This document shows positions 11,652-24,436 of a stretch of 64,000 nt of DNA, piece by piece. Within the stretch, counting starts at the first letter, position 1. Every line of letters begins with the position of its first letter. A program made the translations under genes and the position numbers. The DNA is taken from positions 58,005,359 to 58,069,358 of the forward strand of contig OX375877.1 in NCBI GenBank assembly GCA_947359465.1. Direction: 5' to 3'. This stretch comes from Metellina segmentata. Its lineage: Eukaryota; Arthropoda; Arachnida; Araneae; Tetragnathidae. Under the pieces are notes generated by a model that was given only the letters and a program-made list of their open reading frames with translations, was not told the DNA's origin and did no database searches.

Positions 11652-12766
11652 CTAGAAATATAGAATACTGAATGTAAGCATCCCGTCTGGCTAAACACCA
11701 ATACAAATTGCTGCACAAACTGAACTAACGCGAGAAATATATAGTTCTATTGAGCATTGTTTGACTAAGTGAAAGCTAAACTAGGATGGCAAAATGGCTA
11801 TTTGATCAACAAAATCAATGAGAACAAAACGTAAGAACACAAATTCCAGCCCCAAGTTCTTGTTCATAACGTAATATTTATTTTACGTAGAAAAGACAGT
11901 GATATACTAAAAACAAATCAATCATCTGATGAATCATTGATGTATTAGACCTTAGTGTGAGACAAAACTTTATGAACAATGATTTACATTTTCGTTTACG
12001 TCGTTTAATTTGATATATTCTAGGAATCAAAGTAACGACAATCTCTCAATTGGTTTCTTAAGTGCTTCAAAATCTTTACCTACATTCTATAGTCCACACT
12101 TTACCTCCTTCATCAAAAGTAGCTTTATGACTACTTTAGCAATGATTCTTAGGTCTTCTCGTGGTGCACCTTTGTAATGCTACAGCTTTCCCTCTCTCGT
12201 ATTACAAAATGTGCTGACATTTTGTTTTGGTCAGTGCTAGGTAAAATAACTTTCTGACTATGTGGAAAGTATTCCCAACCTCTCACCTTGCCCGTCAAAA
12301 TGATAATTACGTATAGTTTCTTTTAGTCTCTTCAAATTTCAACTCAGCTTTTAGCCGAAATTTGCCCCCAAAATTCATGGAACACGATCTGACACAGTAG
12401 TTTCGCCTTAATGCGTAATTTAGAAATTTCCGATTCCGATTATTTTAAATACCCACACCCTTAACACGATCCGTTTTTCTAAACAAGCTAAGTAGCTGCA
12501 GCCTAGAGCAGAAAATTTAGACGCGAATATGGGATTTCTTGTAGCCGAAAATACTTTAAGTTAATGTAAAAATATTTGTGAAATGTACAAACGCTGCAAC
12601 AAACTGGATGACGTCCAGTGAAAACAAAATCCGGCGCCTAATAAGATTCTTTTGGCAGATGAACACGACTTGTAATTAGGTCCGGTCAAATTTTAGTATG
12701 TCTACAGAGAACAAAAGGGTAACCGGCCCTATCCCCAACATGACCGAATTTCTGAAGTCTGCTTAC

Positions 12767-13000
12767 CTTTCTGGGCTTCGGCTCATTTATAAAATCTTCG
12801 TGCATCAGCTGCTCTTCCAAGCTGTTTGACATGGGTTTCGTCTGACCATCCAGGTCCTGCAATCGCTGCTTCTCTCCATCCCAGAACTGCTCCAGTTCTG
12901 GCCACTCCCCAACCCGCTCATCCAAGGAGCACTGATCAGTAAATATTTCGCTAACAACATTAGCCGCAATGCAAACAGGCTCGCTGCGTGAACTATCCAT
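12767..13000 (-). CDS. Exon 1 (initiator) of the unidentified 295-residue protein gene
   Basis: The ATG at 13,000-12,998 has a good context (A at -3, G at +4) and opens 78 codons, ending exactly at AAG|GTAAGC. The encoded N-terminus (MDSSRSEPVCIAANVVSEIF onward) is acidic and Glu/Gln-rich in the middle (WPELEQFWDGEKQRLQDLDG). It has no signal peptide, so the protein is probably cytosolic or nuclear. A TATA box lies 70 bp upstream. With exons 2 and 3 the model is 78 + 217 = 295 residues. The family is unknown to me. Confidence 0.75.
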
Positions 13001-13069
13001 GTTTTATTCCGAGATCTGGTCTGTATCTTTCAAACTACTCAGTATGTGTCTGTCGTTCGGGAGGATGGG

Positions 13070-13077
13070 CTTATATA
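13070..13077 (-). promoter_or_regulatory. TATA box for the 295-residue protein gene
   Basis: TATATAAG reads on the minus strand about 70 bases upstream of the ATG at 13,000, leaving room for a 5' UTR of roughly 40 bases. I saw no confident initiator element. Confidence 0.5.
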
Positions 13078-13199
13078 GGATGCTAAAGTGGGTTTGGCAA
13101 TCTGGACGCAATCTTTTCCGCACGGAGATTGCTTATCGAATCGCTGTGACGTCCATGATGCATCATATATCGTAGTGTCTAGCGTCTGTGGAAAAGGAG

Positions 13200-14469
13200 G
13201 CTTATCAGGGATTGGGCTACGCGGTTCTTCTGAAGTGGGTTCATCGTAGATAATTTTCCTTACTACAGATAGGTAACTTTCTTAATCCGCTTTTGTTTAA
13301 ATTTTTCTGGTGAATTCAGCAGCCCGGTAAATACAACCATCTACAGGCCTCAGACGTGGGGAACTTTGAATTGTTAAAAGCAATTTGAATTGCAATTTTT
13401 AAACAGCGATGCACAGACTTGTTAAGACTAAGGACAACATAGCTTTACTGTGACTTACGGGGAGGGCCGCCAAAAAACATGAAAGACGTCAGTAATCGAT
13501 TAGTTTTTTGTATATATTTATCATATATTGTTACAAACAAAGATAATGAAAAGTAAATAAAGATCCTAATTTGATGCGCGACATTGCATTGATTTATCAT
13601 GATTGTTTTAATATTTTGTTCGATTGTAGTAGTCAAGAGTAAATTTATAACGAGTAAATAAAATAACAGCCAATAGTAAAAAAAAAAAAAGAGAATTAAT
13701 TCTAAATTTTTAATAGTCAAGCGGTTTCTATTTTTCGATCTGTTAATAATCATGGCTGAAAAGACTTGTTCACAAGCATGTTGACTCAAAGAGGCTTGTG
13801 TATTTTAATACATTTATCTAGCAACGATTTGCGCGATTGTTTCTATTCCCCGACTCAATGATAGAAGCTTAACAAATTATTTTCATTAAATCGATTTCGC
13901 AAGTTCTCATTGTTTGTCATGTCTAGCTGTTCTGAATTCTGAATCTGGCGTAGTTTTAGCAAATGGCAGAAGGGTTACTAAATAAATCTAACAACGGTTT
14001 TCAATTTTGAAAATTAGTAAAGGTTCTTTAAAAAGCTGATATCAAATTATCAATCTTTTCAACATACAATCATGAAGTTTGCACTCAAAATTACCTATCG
14101 GATGCCGTGTACTTAAAATAACACATGGTGAGGGTGGGGGGCGAATATGGCCCGCGGTCTGCATACCTGTTTTAAATAGTGAGGACAATTCTTGGTTCCT
14201 TATATCACTTTTGCATGTTCCTGTTTCTGTCTTGGAACAACATGAACGCTGAATCCATTAACAATATCAGCATTGCTACCGATTATAATAGTTTTTGCTA
14301 TTTTCGGATATAACATAATATATTTCGTTAATTCTTTTTCACATTTTATTGTTTTCTAATTTAGAAAACCAAAAAACTTCTACTGTTAATTCGTGGCTGC
14401 TCCTGGTCTTTCTTGTTTGTAGTCTAAGCTGCCCTAAATATTCTAATCTGAAACGACTTCGAAGATGAT
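13200..14469. other. No gene recognised
   Basis: Unique AT-rich sequence with a poly(A) run at about 13,678-13,691. The minus-strand open stretch 13,445-13,789 is low-complexity and unsupported. Confidence 0.4.
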
Positions 14470-15880
14470 CTCGAAGTTTCATCCGATAGAACTGCCTCTT
14501 TTGTAGACTTAATGATTACAAATGGTCAAGATCAGGAACACCACCTTCTTTGATAACTCGTAAAAACATAGAGGGTGTTTTGGGATCAAGATCGTTGTCC
14601 TCAGAGATGTAGATTAGAGGTCTTGAATTTAAAACCTCTTCAACAGTCACACATTGTTCAGTTCTTCCTATCGTAAGGATGTTCTACCCAAGATTTTCAT
14701 TAAAAGATCTTTCACAAGTCCAATGAGGCGCTCTTATCAGTAACCCTACCACGGAGTTGACGGTGGAGTAAAAATTAGCTGGTTATTTCCATCTTCATTG
14801 ATACACTTCCAATCAATACTATAAATTGATTGGAAGTCTTAGTCGATTGGCCACACAAAGTTTTTACCATTATCAGAGTAAAAAATGGACGACCTTCCAC
14901 GACGAGCAATAAAACGTATGAGTGCTAGCAGAAACTTGTCTGTCTATAGAGAAGAGACGAGTTCGAGATGAATCGCAGGGTACACCGCGCACGTAAAGAT
15001 TACAATCCACGTTTTGGTGACGTACTTTAGAAAAAGGTGCCCAGCCAGATCAATTATTCTCTCTGTGCTGCATCCCATACACTATCCTCTGGTAAGGGTG
15101 GTGAGTTTATTTCTACGAGCCTGGTAGTAAAACGTTTGCAGCGGATGCAGTTGTTAAGTGTTTTCCTAATGGACTTCCTCTCTTTCAAGTAGTAGAGAGT
15201 TTCCAGTAGTTTTCTATAAGTTGCGTCATCATAAAAATTTGAACCTCACAGTGCATTAGCTGTCCATGCTTATGCATAATCTTTAGTATCTTGGAGGTAA
15301 CTGGTTCGTGTCTTAACGCGCAACAACCCATTCTCATCAATTACTGGATTCAAAGAGCGTAATCCCCTATCGGAAGGTCCATTGAACACTTCTTGCTGTA
15401 TCAAAAACATGAGCAAATTTGCAGCTTCCTTGAACTCGGAACAAGACAGGGTTTCGACTTTTGAAGTGTTGACTTTTTTTTGCATTGTTGCAGAATCTTC
15501 GGATCCAAGCAAACATTCGAATAGTTTTCAGATGAGAAGAGAAAAACCTATAATACCAGTCATTTGTCTTCGATGTATCGTTGTGAGCTGACAAAACAGT
15601 CTTTCGTTTTTCAGCCTTTATCAAATCTTCATCTGGTATTTCTGTGTTCTGCGGCCAATCTTCTTTGTGGTATAGCCATATAGGTCTCTCCCACCATTTC
15701 AAGCGCAAGAATTGCTCTACTGAGCATCCTCTGCTTGGAAGGTATGCTGGATTCAATTTTCCAGGAACATGTTTCCATTGTTCAACCTGTGTAAGAGCAT
15801 GAATCTCCCGGACCCTGTTCCATACAAATATTCCCCACTGATGATCTTTTGATCCAGTTTAATGTAAATGAATCGCTTCA
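14470..15880 (-). pseudogene. BEL/Pao retrotransposon fragment (RNase H end to integrase), decayed
   Basis: On the minus strand, from 15,880 downward, the signatures of a BEL/Pao polyprotein follow in order. First comes a WGIFVWNRVREI-type RNase H terminus, then NPAYLPSRGC (usually NPADLPSRG), a WW-containing linker, a Cys-rich CIRCKR zinc-binding segment, ARRGRSS followed by YSDNGKNF (integrase core Asp), and the WWGYW-ERLIGLVKDLL block. Several stops and frameshifts separate them; the longest open pieces are 15,756-15,367 and 15,512-15,270. No gag, protease or LTR is nearby, so this is an internal fragment. It is not obviously the same lineage as the element at 58.6-64 kb. Confidence 0.8.
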
Positions 15881-15889
15881 GTAGACCTT

Positions 15890-17389
15890 TAAGTTAGGTG
15901 AAAAATTAAAATGATTATTTGATCCAATGCCAATGACCAGTGGTGTAGTCATAAATGAAGCATTGCCGGAAGTTCTGCCCTGGGTGGTATTGTTTAGAAC
16001 GGAGGGTGGGGAGAAAGTTGAATGGAGTGATATTTTACATTTTTTTTTATTTATTTAAATAATCAGTGTTGAAACGGCGTTCCGGCTCTACTGCACCCCT
16101 GTCAGTAACGTTGAAAACGATGTAAGTTTGTAACTCACGAAGTCCAGTTCCGAAAACACCCACAATATGTCACTAACGGAAAATTAATCTCTCTTGGCTC
16201 TAAGAAGGAGGTAAAAGAAACCTTCAACTTACTTGTCTTGTAAAATTTAATTTTGGGGCTTACCCTTTTCAACGTTAACACTTCAATTAGAGTATTTTTG
16301 TACAATACAAATTTTGCCGAAAATTCGAAATTTGCTGTCAAAAAATAGAAGTTTGTTTTAAATTGTGAAATTCGCGTGCAAAATTTTATCTCTCAAACCG
16401 TCTTCTTTTGTAAATTTTAGGCAAATGAATGTAAAGATGATGCTACTCCTTATTAAATGGTCTCTTTGATTTAATCCGGTTATTAACGATGTATGAGAGT
16501 TGTTATGGACGATGTAAGATATGTAGTTTGTTTTTTACTAAGCTGTGCATGAGTAAAATAACTTATTTTACAGTTTTTTCGAACAGAAAGCTTCTTTCAC
16601 ACATCTTCTTAATGTTTATTGTATAAAAGTTTTATTTTTCACAATTAATGAAAGTTTATGACGTATATATAGCCTTACGTTAGGGGTTTCGATAACTGGT
16701 TCATTGAAAGTGAGTATCAGGAACATTATAAGGTCGATGTATCAATCACATTTTCATGTTACTAATGAATTTATGATGAATTTTAACTTCAAGAGAAAAT
16801 TTTAAGTGAAGAAAGGCTTTAGAACTGTTGAGATGAACTTACCTCAATGAATTAGGCCAGCAGGTATTCAATTTTTTTGTTTTGAAAATCCAAAAAATGG
16901 GTATAAATGAAAGTCAATAAACTGTACAATAAAACTCAATAGAGTTACAAATGTATTTTTAAAGTTAAATCATTTTAAATTAAGCCAAACACGATAGAAT
17001 CTATCCGGAATTATTTTGCGTTTCACTGCCTATATTATCTGTGTATTGAAAATATTTTATGCTCTTGTTTCAGGGGAGGAGGAATTGTGATCATGAAAAT
17101 TAATGGGACACAATTGATATTACCATTGCTCCCATGCGAGTATTGAGTTTGGCCAAGCTGTCCTGTATATTTGTAGAAACCCATATTATCTTGTTACGAG
17201 ACAAATACTAGGAGAAAATTTTTCCCAAACGATATTTACTCAAAAGCAAAAGTTTTTATTTATATTTTATTAGGCGATAAGTATTTTTTTAAAAGTACAA
17301 ATTTGATATATCTTTTACAAACGATTTTTATTAATGCTTTTATTTTCGCACTTTCAGAATTAAATTTATGTATTCATTTTTATTGAAAA
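15890..17389. other. No gene recognised
   Basis: AT-rich unique sequence. Only a short minus-strand open stretch (16,135-16,341) without features. Confidence 0.4.
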
Positions 17390-17899
17390 CTAGCAAAATA
17401 CCCGACCTTACTCGGTTTGAATTCGTTTACTCTAGATTGAAGAGATAATCAAAATATATAATGACTTACGTTTTTTGTAGAGTAAAAATTTATTTTAACA
17501 CCTTTCGCCATCTTTATATTTTCTACAACTTACTTTGGACACAAATCCTAAACATGCATATCCATTCATGTAATACATTTCACATACATCGCACAAATGC
17601 TGTATGACAAAGCTCAAAAAGACGAAAGGTGATACTAAGGTTACTACTATAAAAGACGATTTATAGGAAGATTTGGAATTCCCTTTCTTAAGTTCTTTTC
17701 ATGTTCAACTCAATTAATTAAAATTACGATTTACGGCGAGTGCTCTCGCACTCATAGTCAACAAAACAATATTTTTTTACCTGTGGCACTCTTGCCTCCG
17801 GTATGCGACATTGTGAAATTTTGCAATCTTCTCCTGTCATTACTACAGCGAATTTTTTAATGTTGGAAAAAGTTCTAGTTTGGATTTTTAAACATTATT

Positions 17900-17995
17900 A
17901 TTATTTCAATAACGACATTATTCTTTAAATAACGGCATTATTCTTTAAATAACGGCATTATTCTTTAAATAACGGCATTATTCTTTAGATAACGG
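17900..17995. repeat. 20 bp minisatellite in Helitron A copy 2
   Basis: About five units of the CATTATTCTTTAAATAACGG type, more than in copy 3. Confidence 0.8.
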
Positions 17996-18865
17996 CATAA
18001 CTACACTTAAAATTTACTTAAAATTTATACTGACTTACCTAACATTTTCAAGTCTAATACTTTGTGGTGCTGTTGGGTGTGATGAGAAGGAAAACACATT
18101 TATTAAAATAATAAATATTTAAAACAGGAAACAGCGAAGTAAAACAAAATAAAAGATGTCGTAAAAAATTGTTCCAAAGATATTAATTTGTGATTCAATT
18201 TTATCTCTTGATCTCGCACAGTTGCCACAACTTACAACTAAAAGTGTACAAAATTTAGAAATGTGAAATTAATTCAGAGCGAAAGAACCAGAAAAAATAT
18301 CAATGCTCGCGCGATCGTGTTCATTCTCGTTTCATTGAAAAATATCGTCTGTCCCAAATATTCGGAAATCGTTTTGATTGCGCAAAGAATAAAAATAAGT
18401 CTCGAAATAAATGAAGTATCAGAGATGAAATTCCATAAAATAAAAAAAATTTTTGAAGAATAATTACTTTTTTAGCAGTACTGGTAAAGCAATCGAATTA
18501 ATCGTAATATTCAATAGACATTCCAATTTTTCCAAAACTACCAAATTATGGTTGATTTAAGTATACTTACTCAGGTGTTTTAGCATGAAACTCGTCTAAA
18601 TATAACAATAAAGAAATGTTTAATATTGCATTCACTAAATTAATAGATAATGTATAAAATAGAATACAATGCAATCAAATATCTGGAATACAATTCATGT
18701 GATGCCTACACAAACACAGAAACAAAAAATCGAGCATAGAACAGAAAGACGGACAGACAGACTTTCGCAACCAATTCCACTCACTAAATCAAGATAAGTA
18801 CTCTCTGTATGCAAATTTCCATGAAAATATCTTAAACCGCGTGGACGTGTATAGGGCACAACATA

Positions 18866-18902
18866 CAGACAGACAGACAGACGGACGGACAGACAGACAG
18901 AC
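18866..18902. repeat. (CAGA)n/(CGGA)n microsatellite in Helitron A copy 2
   Basis: Interrupted tetranucleotide run. The equivalent run is shorter in copy 1 (about 1000-1014) and longer in copy 3 (19,676-19,724). Confidence 0.85.
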
Positions 18903-19017
18903 ACCAAATGAGAAAAAGGCGGATTCGGCATCAGAAGGGTCCAAAACGGATAGAAAACTTGAAATGCGTCGAAAATATTGAATGTACAAACAAACACTCC
19001 ATTCTTATTTATATAGA

Positions 19018-19559
19018 TTCTTTTTATATTTGGCAACAAAAAATAGATTAAAAAACCGGACGGGGCTGTGTCGAGATAAGAGGAGAGTGAAAGAAATTAG
19101 TGTTTTAATTTCACACATCAAATGTTCATAGCTTCGCACACATATCACAATTGGTGCACTTGCTGTTGATATTGCAGACTGTGGCTTATTACCAACGTCT
19201 ATGGGTTGAACTAAATCATTCGATTATAAAATGCTTATGTCATCAGATGTTTTATTTGCATTGAACTGTGTGTGTGTGCGGTGTAGGTACTTGGTGCACT
19301 CGTATCCGGCATTTGTTCACCTTGAAGGGGCGACGCCTATACTTTCAAGAACTTCCTCCGAGCCCGTTGACGCTCAGCATAGGATGTCCTGAACTTCTAC
19401 GATTCTCCATCTCTCGATCTTTCTTCCTGTTGACGTTTCTATAATTTTTCTTGAGTTTATTATGCATATATTTGGACATTTTGAAATGTTTGCGAAATTT
19501 CCACGCGTTAAGGTCCGGTATCTAAACAAGTACTAAATATTTAGGTTTTATTTCGATTA
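19018..19559. other. 542 bp spacer between the head-to-head Helitrons
   Basis: Not part of either arm. No reading frame or repeat is recognised; a TG run lies near 19,269. Confidence 0.6.
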
Positions 19560-19674
19560 TCTATATAAATAAGAATGAAGTGTTTGTTTGTACATTCAAT
19601 ATTTTCGACCCATTTCAAGTTTTCTATCCGTTTTGGACCCTTCTGATGCCGAATCCGCCTTTTTCTCGTTTGGT

Positions 19675-19708
<34 letters not shown>

Positions 19709-21138
19709 CTGTCTGTCTGTCTGTATGTTGTGCCCTATACACGTCCACGCGGTTTAAGATATTTTCATGAAAATTTGCATACAGTGAGTACTTATCTTCA
19801 TTTAGTGAGTGGAATTGGTTGCGAAAGTCCGTCTGTCCGTCTTTCTGTTCTATGCTCGATTTTGTGTGTGTGTGTTTGTGTACACATCACATGAATTGTA
19901 TTTCAGATATTTGATTGCATTGTATTTTATTTTATACACTATCTATTAGTTTAGTGAATGCAATATTAAACATTTCTTTATTGTTATATTTAGTTGAGTT
20001 TCATGCTAAAACACCTGAGTAAGTATACTTAAATCAACCATAATTTGGTAGTTTTGGAAAAATTGGAATGTCTATTGAATATTACGATTACTTCAATTGC
20101 TTTACCAGTACTGCTAAAAAAGTAATTATTCTTCAAATTTTTTTTTTATTTTATGGAATTTCATCTCTGATACTTCATTTATTTCGAGACTTATTTTTAT
20201 TCTTTGCGCAATCAAAACGATTTCCGAATATTTGGGACAGACGATATTTTTCAATGAAACGAGAATGAACAAGATCGCGCGAGCAGTGATATTTTTTCTG
20301 GTTCTTTCGCTCTGAATTAATTTTACATTTCTAAATTTTGTACATTTTTAGTTGTAAGTTGTGGCAACTGTGCGAGATCAAGAGATAAAATTGAATCACA
20401 AATTAATATCTTTAGAATAATTTTTTGCGACATCTTTTATTTTGTTTTACTTTGCTGTTTCCTGTTTTAAATATTTATTATTTTAATAAATGTGTTTTCC
20501 TTCTTATCACACGCAACAGCACCACAAAGTATTAGACTTAAAAATGTTAGGTAAGTCAGTATAAATTTTCAGTAAATTTTAAGTGTAGTTATGCCATTAT
20601 TGAAAGAATAATGCCGTTATTGAAAGAATAATAATGTTTAAAAATCCAAACTATAACTTTTTCCAACATTAAATATTCGTTGTAATAATGACAGGAGAAG
20701 ATTGCAAAATTTCACAATGTCGCATACCGGATGCAAGAGTGCCACAAGTAAAAAAAATATTGTTTTGTTGACTATGAGTGCGAGAGCTCTCGCCGTAAAT
20801 CGTAATTTTAATTAACTGAGTTGAACATGAAAATAACTTAACAAAGGGAATTCCAAATCTCCCTCAAAATCGTCTTTTATAGTAGTAACCTTAGTATCAC
20901 CTTTCGTCATTTTGTAGCTTTGTCATCCAGCAAGGCTGAGATGTATGTGAAATGTATTACATGAATGGATATGCATGTGTAGGATTTGTGTATTGTAAAT
21001 TGTAGAAAATATAAAGATGACGAAAGGTGTTAAAATAAATTTTTATTCTACAAAAAACGTAAGTCATTATATATTTTGATTGTCTCTTCAATCTAGAGTA
21101 AACCAATTCAAACCGAGTAAGGTCGGGTATTTTGCTAG
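19560..21138 (+). mobile_element. Helitron-like non-autonomous element, family A, copy 3 (complete)
   Basis: It begins with TC at 19,560-19,561 after host A and ends TTTTGCTAG at 21,138 before host T. The sub-terminal hairpin ACCGAGTAAGGTCGGG sits just before the CTAG. At 1,579 bp it is the near-identical reverse complement of copy 2. Reading frames inside it are shadows of the CTGT run and are not genes. Confidence 0.78.
19676..19724. repeat. (CTGT)n microsatellite in Helitron A copy 3
   Basis: About twelve tetranucleotide units with one CCGT interruption. Confidence 0.9.
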
Positions 21139-21760
21139 TTAAAAATAAAAATGGTAATGTTCGTGTACAAAATAGAGATATTGTTCGTGTTTAGTTATTT
21201 ATGCAGAACCGAGAGTGTTCCGAATTCTATTTTAAGAAATTAGAATATAAAAATGTTTTCGTCTCCAGCCCCAATTAAAAAAAAATAATTTAAATACAGC
21301 ACAATAGAATTGAAAGGAAAATAATACCATTTCTTCATGATGGTCCCGCTCTGAACAGTCTGACATACATATATAGTATTTGCTTTGGATAGTAGTGGAG
21401 GAACAGACGTTCAATGGAAAGACACGAAGTCATGTGCAATAGAAATAACTATTTTGGAGTGTAGGTGATACTGGGGTCGATTGCTTTCTCCTAAATTCCG
21501 GGGCAATTAGACATTCAAACGGGATTCTGGACATCAACTTAAGTTCCGTGACAATCCCGACCAATCCGGTACGGTTGGCAACCCTAGCGGCAGTGCACAT
21601 TTTCATGACTCAACTTTGCGTTGCGATTGCATCACCCGATGACGTCAGCGGAAGATTAATGAGCAGTTATAACATTCTTTGTTTAATGAACTTTTGAACG
21701 CGGTATCAATCATTTATGTATCATTTATATATTTCAAGTTATTAAGTTTTTCCTACTTAC

Positions 21761-22545
21761 GCTTTTTTGTGACACTCAAAAATGAAGTGTGGTACCCCGG
21801 TTTCGAAAGGTATGACGTATTCTAATTCAATGAATCGATATAAGTTCTACGAAAATGTCAGAAGAAACTTTCTAAGAATTCGTTAATTGAATATTAATAA
21901 TGCTTAAATAAAAATAACTTTTATCACGCCTTTTCTTTTCTTCTATTTCCAAAGAGAATATATGCACGCATGAACTTACAACTTGCATAATTAGAAATAT
22001 TTCTAATTTTATGCTTATTATCGCTTTTTTGTGACACTCAAAAATAAAGCGTGGTACCCCGGCTACGAAAGGTATGACGTATTCTAATTCAATAAATCGA
22101 TAGAAGTTCTACGAAAATGTCAGAAGAAACTTTCTAAGAATTCGTCAATGGAATATTAATAATGCTTAAATAAAAATAACTTTTATCATGCCTTTTCTTT
22201 TCTTCTATTTCCAAAGAGAAAATATGCACGCATGAACCTACAACCTGCATAATAGAAATATTTATAATTTTATGCTTACTATCGCTTTTTTGTGACACTC
22301 AAAAATAAAGCGTGGTACCCCGGTTTCGAAAGGTATGACGTATTCTAATTCAATTAATCGATAGAAGTTCTACGAAAATGTCAGAAAAACTTTCTAAGAA
22401 TTCGTCAATGGAATATTAATAATGCTTAAATAAAAGTTAACTTTTATCACGCCTTTTCTGTTCTTCTATTTCCAAAGAGAATATATGTACGCATGAACGT
22501 ACAACCTGCATAATAGAAATATTTATAACTTTATGCTTAATATCG
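21761..22545. repeat. Three tandem 261 bp repeats
   Basis: Units start at 21,761, 22,023 and 22,284 with GCTTTTTTGTGACACTCAAA. They share ACCCCGG, TCGATA and GAATTCGTCAATGGAATATT segments with few differences. No coding frame runs through them and no terminal inverted repeats were seen. Confidence 0.85.
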
Positions 22546-23850
22546 CACACAACTTGAGCACGATGAAAACCAAACGATAAAAATTAGAGTCGATAAAACC
22601 ATAAGCAGACGATAAAATTCAATACTTAAAAAACCCACCGCTAATACCTTTTTTAAAGTTGAAGTACGGGAACTTTTAGGACACTGTACAATGAACAGAA
22701 TAGTTTTGAACTTTTAGACTCGGGAAGTTCGGATATTTCATAGTCATAAGTTTTATATTTCCCACACCTCTTCACCCTAGGATCAGTGTACTACAGTCCC
22801 GATGATCCTTACCGTAAGTGAAACCTTTTTATAAAATTAAAATTGTTTCAAAATTTTAACAATAAATTACAATGTATCATTTTGATGAACAAATCACATT
22901 CGACTAACCATAATACATGAACAATTTTATTTCAGAATCGATTATGTATAATTCATTCTTAAAGTATCCTATACTCAAATTCTTCACTATTATGATTGCA
23001 TTTATTTATCCACACCACTTGAAAAATCCACTCATTAATTTCAAGATAGGAGAAAATTTTAAGTCGCATTAACCACTTCAGGTACCACGTGAAACTTACT
23101 ACTATCAGGTAAACCGGTTTCATTGACAAAGGTGAAAGTTTCCTGCCTATATCATTTGAACACCTCGTGCACTATAGAAAATGCGAATCTATTCTAGTAA
23201 AATTATCAGTATTGGATTGCGCATAAAGGAAGCTAAAAATAAACCTTCATTGATATCATTGTGTGTTTTGGTGATTAAAAAACATTGTGCTATCAAACAT
23301 AATGAGAAACACCCATTCTTATTCTTGTGTTTACTAATATTGCAAATTTGTTTTGCAATTTATCATCCCAAAAGTTCATGTTTAATAAGATTATCATTTT
23401 CATTTCCAACCATCTTAGGGGGTCACGTATACCTTCTGCAACATGTAATCTCTGTTTGTCTTGTAACATGTTTTAAACAATAAAAAACCTTTAAAGGATT
23501 TTTTCAAACAATAGATGTGGTTATTTAGACACTAGCAAAATATTATTCAGCATCGCTCCTGCCGAAAAGACGAACAGGATTCCTTGGTATAGGGGAACCT
23601 GAAGTAAAATCTTTGTCTTCGGGTGGTTCGTCTCTTTGAACTGAAATTCCAAGTAATCATGATTTTTCAGAAAAACAAGTCGTTTTGAGAGCATTTTTGT
23701 AATTACTGATGTTAATCGTTTTGTAAAGAAAACCTACACATATCAAAATTTAAAAAAAACTGAACTTTTACAATGTACGATTAGCTTTTTTATTTAAAAA
23801 TAAATTATTATGTATACTTTGTTTTAAGAGTAACTTTTTAAGTTAATTTA
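22546..23850. other. No gene recognised
   Basis: AT-rich unique sequence. A plus-strand open stretch (23,181-23,483) encodes a Cys/Leu-rich peptide with no recognisable family and is followed at once by AATAAA. It could be a small gene, but there is no positive evidence. Confidence 0.35.
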
Positions 23851-23857
23851 TTTTTAT

Positions 23858-24356
23858 AATATCCGGTAGGCCCTTCTTTTGCTTGTATTACAGCTGCAAC
23901 ACGTCGAGGCATACTTTCCACAAGTTCTCTGTAAGTCTGAGCAGGAATAATTCGCCATGCCTCTTGCAAGGCTGTGAGAAGAGATGGTTGTGAAGATGGG
24001 TGTGCGTGGCGTTATCATACTCGTCGCTCCAGTTCGTCCCACAGATGCTCGATCGGATTGAGATCGGGGCTCTGAACAGGCCAGTCAAGCAAATTTACTT
24101 CATTTTCAGGAAACCAGTCCAGCACGTTCTTTGCAGTGTGACATGATGCTCGATCATGTTGGAAGAAGCAACCATCATCGCCGTAGTAGTGCCATAGTAA
24201 CAAGACTGAGCTATACACGTCGAGGTACACGTCATCGTTCATGGTACCAGGTACATAAAGCAATGGACCAAGTCCTAACCAGGAAAAACAATCCCACACT
24301 AAGATGGATCCTTCTCCTAGTTTCTGCAGTGACTGAATACTTTTATACATATAGTA
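23858..24356 (-). mobile_element. Deleted Tc1-like (DD34E) transposon, 5'-truncated copy
   Basis: The right end, reverse complemented, reads ACTATATGTATAAAAGTATT, matching the family terminal repeat. The left terminal repeat is missing, and homology begins at about 23,858. The minus strand encodes the transposase C-terminus with HDRASCHTAK and SPDLNPIEHLW; the second Asp and the Glu are 34 residues apart, as in DD34E. It has the same internal deletion junction as the 9.2 and 36.0 kb copies, and a frameshift after LERRV. Confidence 0.78.
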
Positions 24357-24436
24357 TAATAGCCACTGCGTGGTTAACACGGCATTGACCGAGACAGTTC
24401 TTTTCGTGGGGTCAGGTGGGACCACTGCCGTGCCAC

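Larger units (their letters stand above)
17390..19017 (-). mobile_element. Helitron-like non-autonomous element, family A, copy 2 (complete)
   Basis: On the minus strand the element starts TCTATATAAATAAGAATG (host A before it, position 19,018) and ends TTTTGCTAG, followed by host T (17,389). A short CCGA...TCGG hairpin lies about 9 bases before the CTAG end. These are the diagnostic Helitron ends with A/T insertion and no target duplication. At 1,628 bp it encodes no Rep/helicase. It faces copy 3 head to head. Confidence 0.78.

Noticed and set aside
18695..19894. Cys/Ser/Val-rich small proteins on both strands
   Set aside because: They are encoded by the CTGT/CAGA microsatellite inside Helitron copies and appear in overlapping frames.
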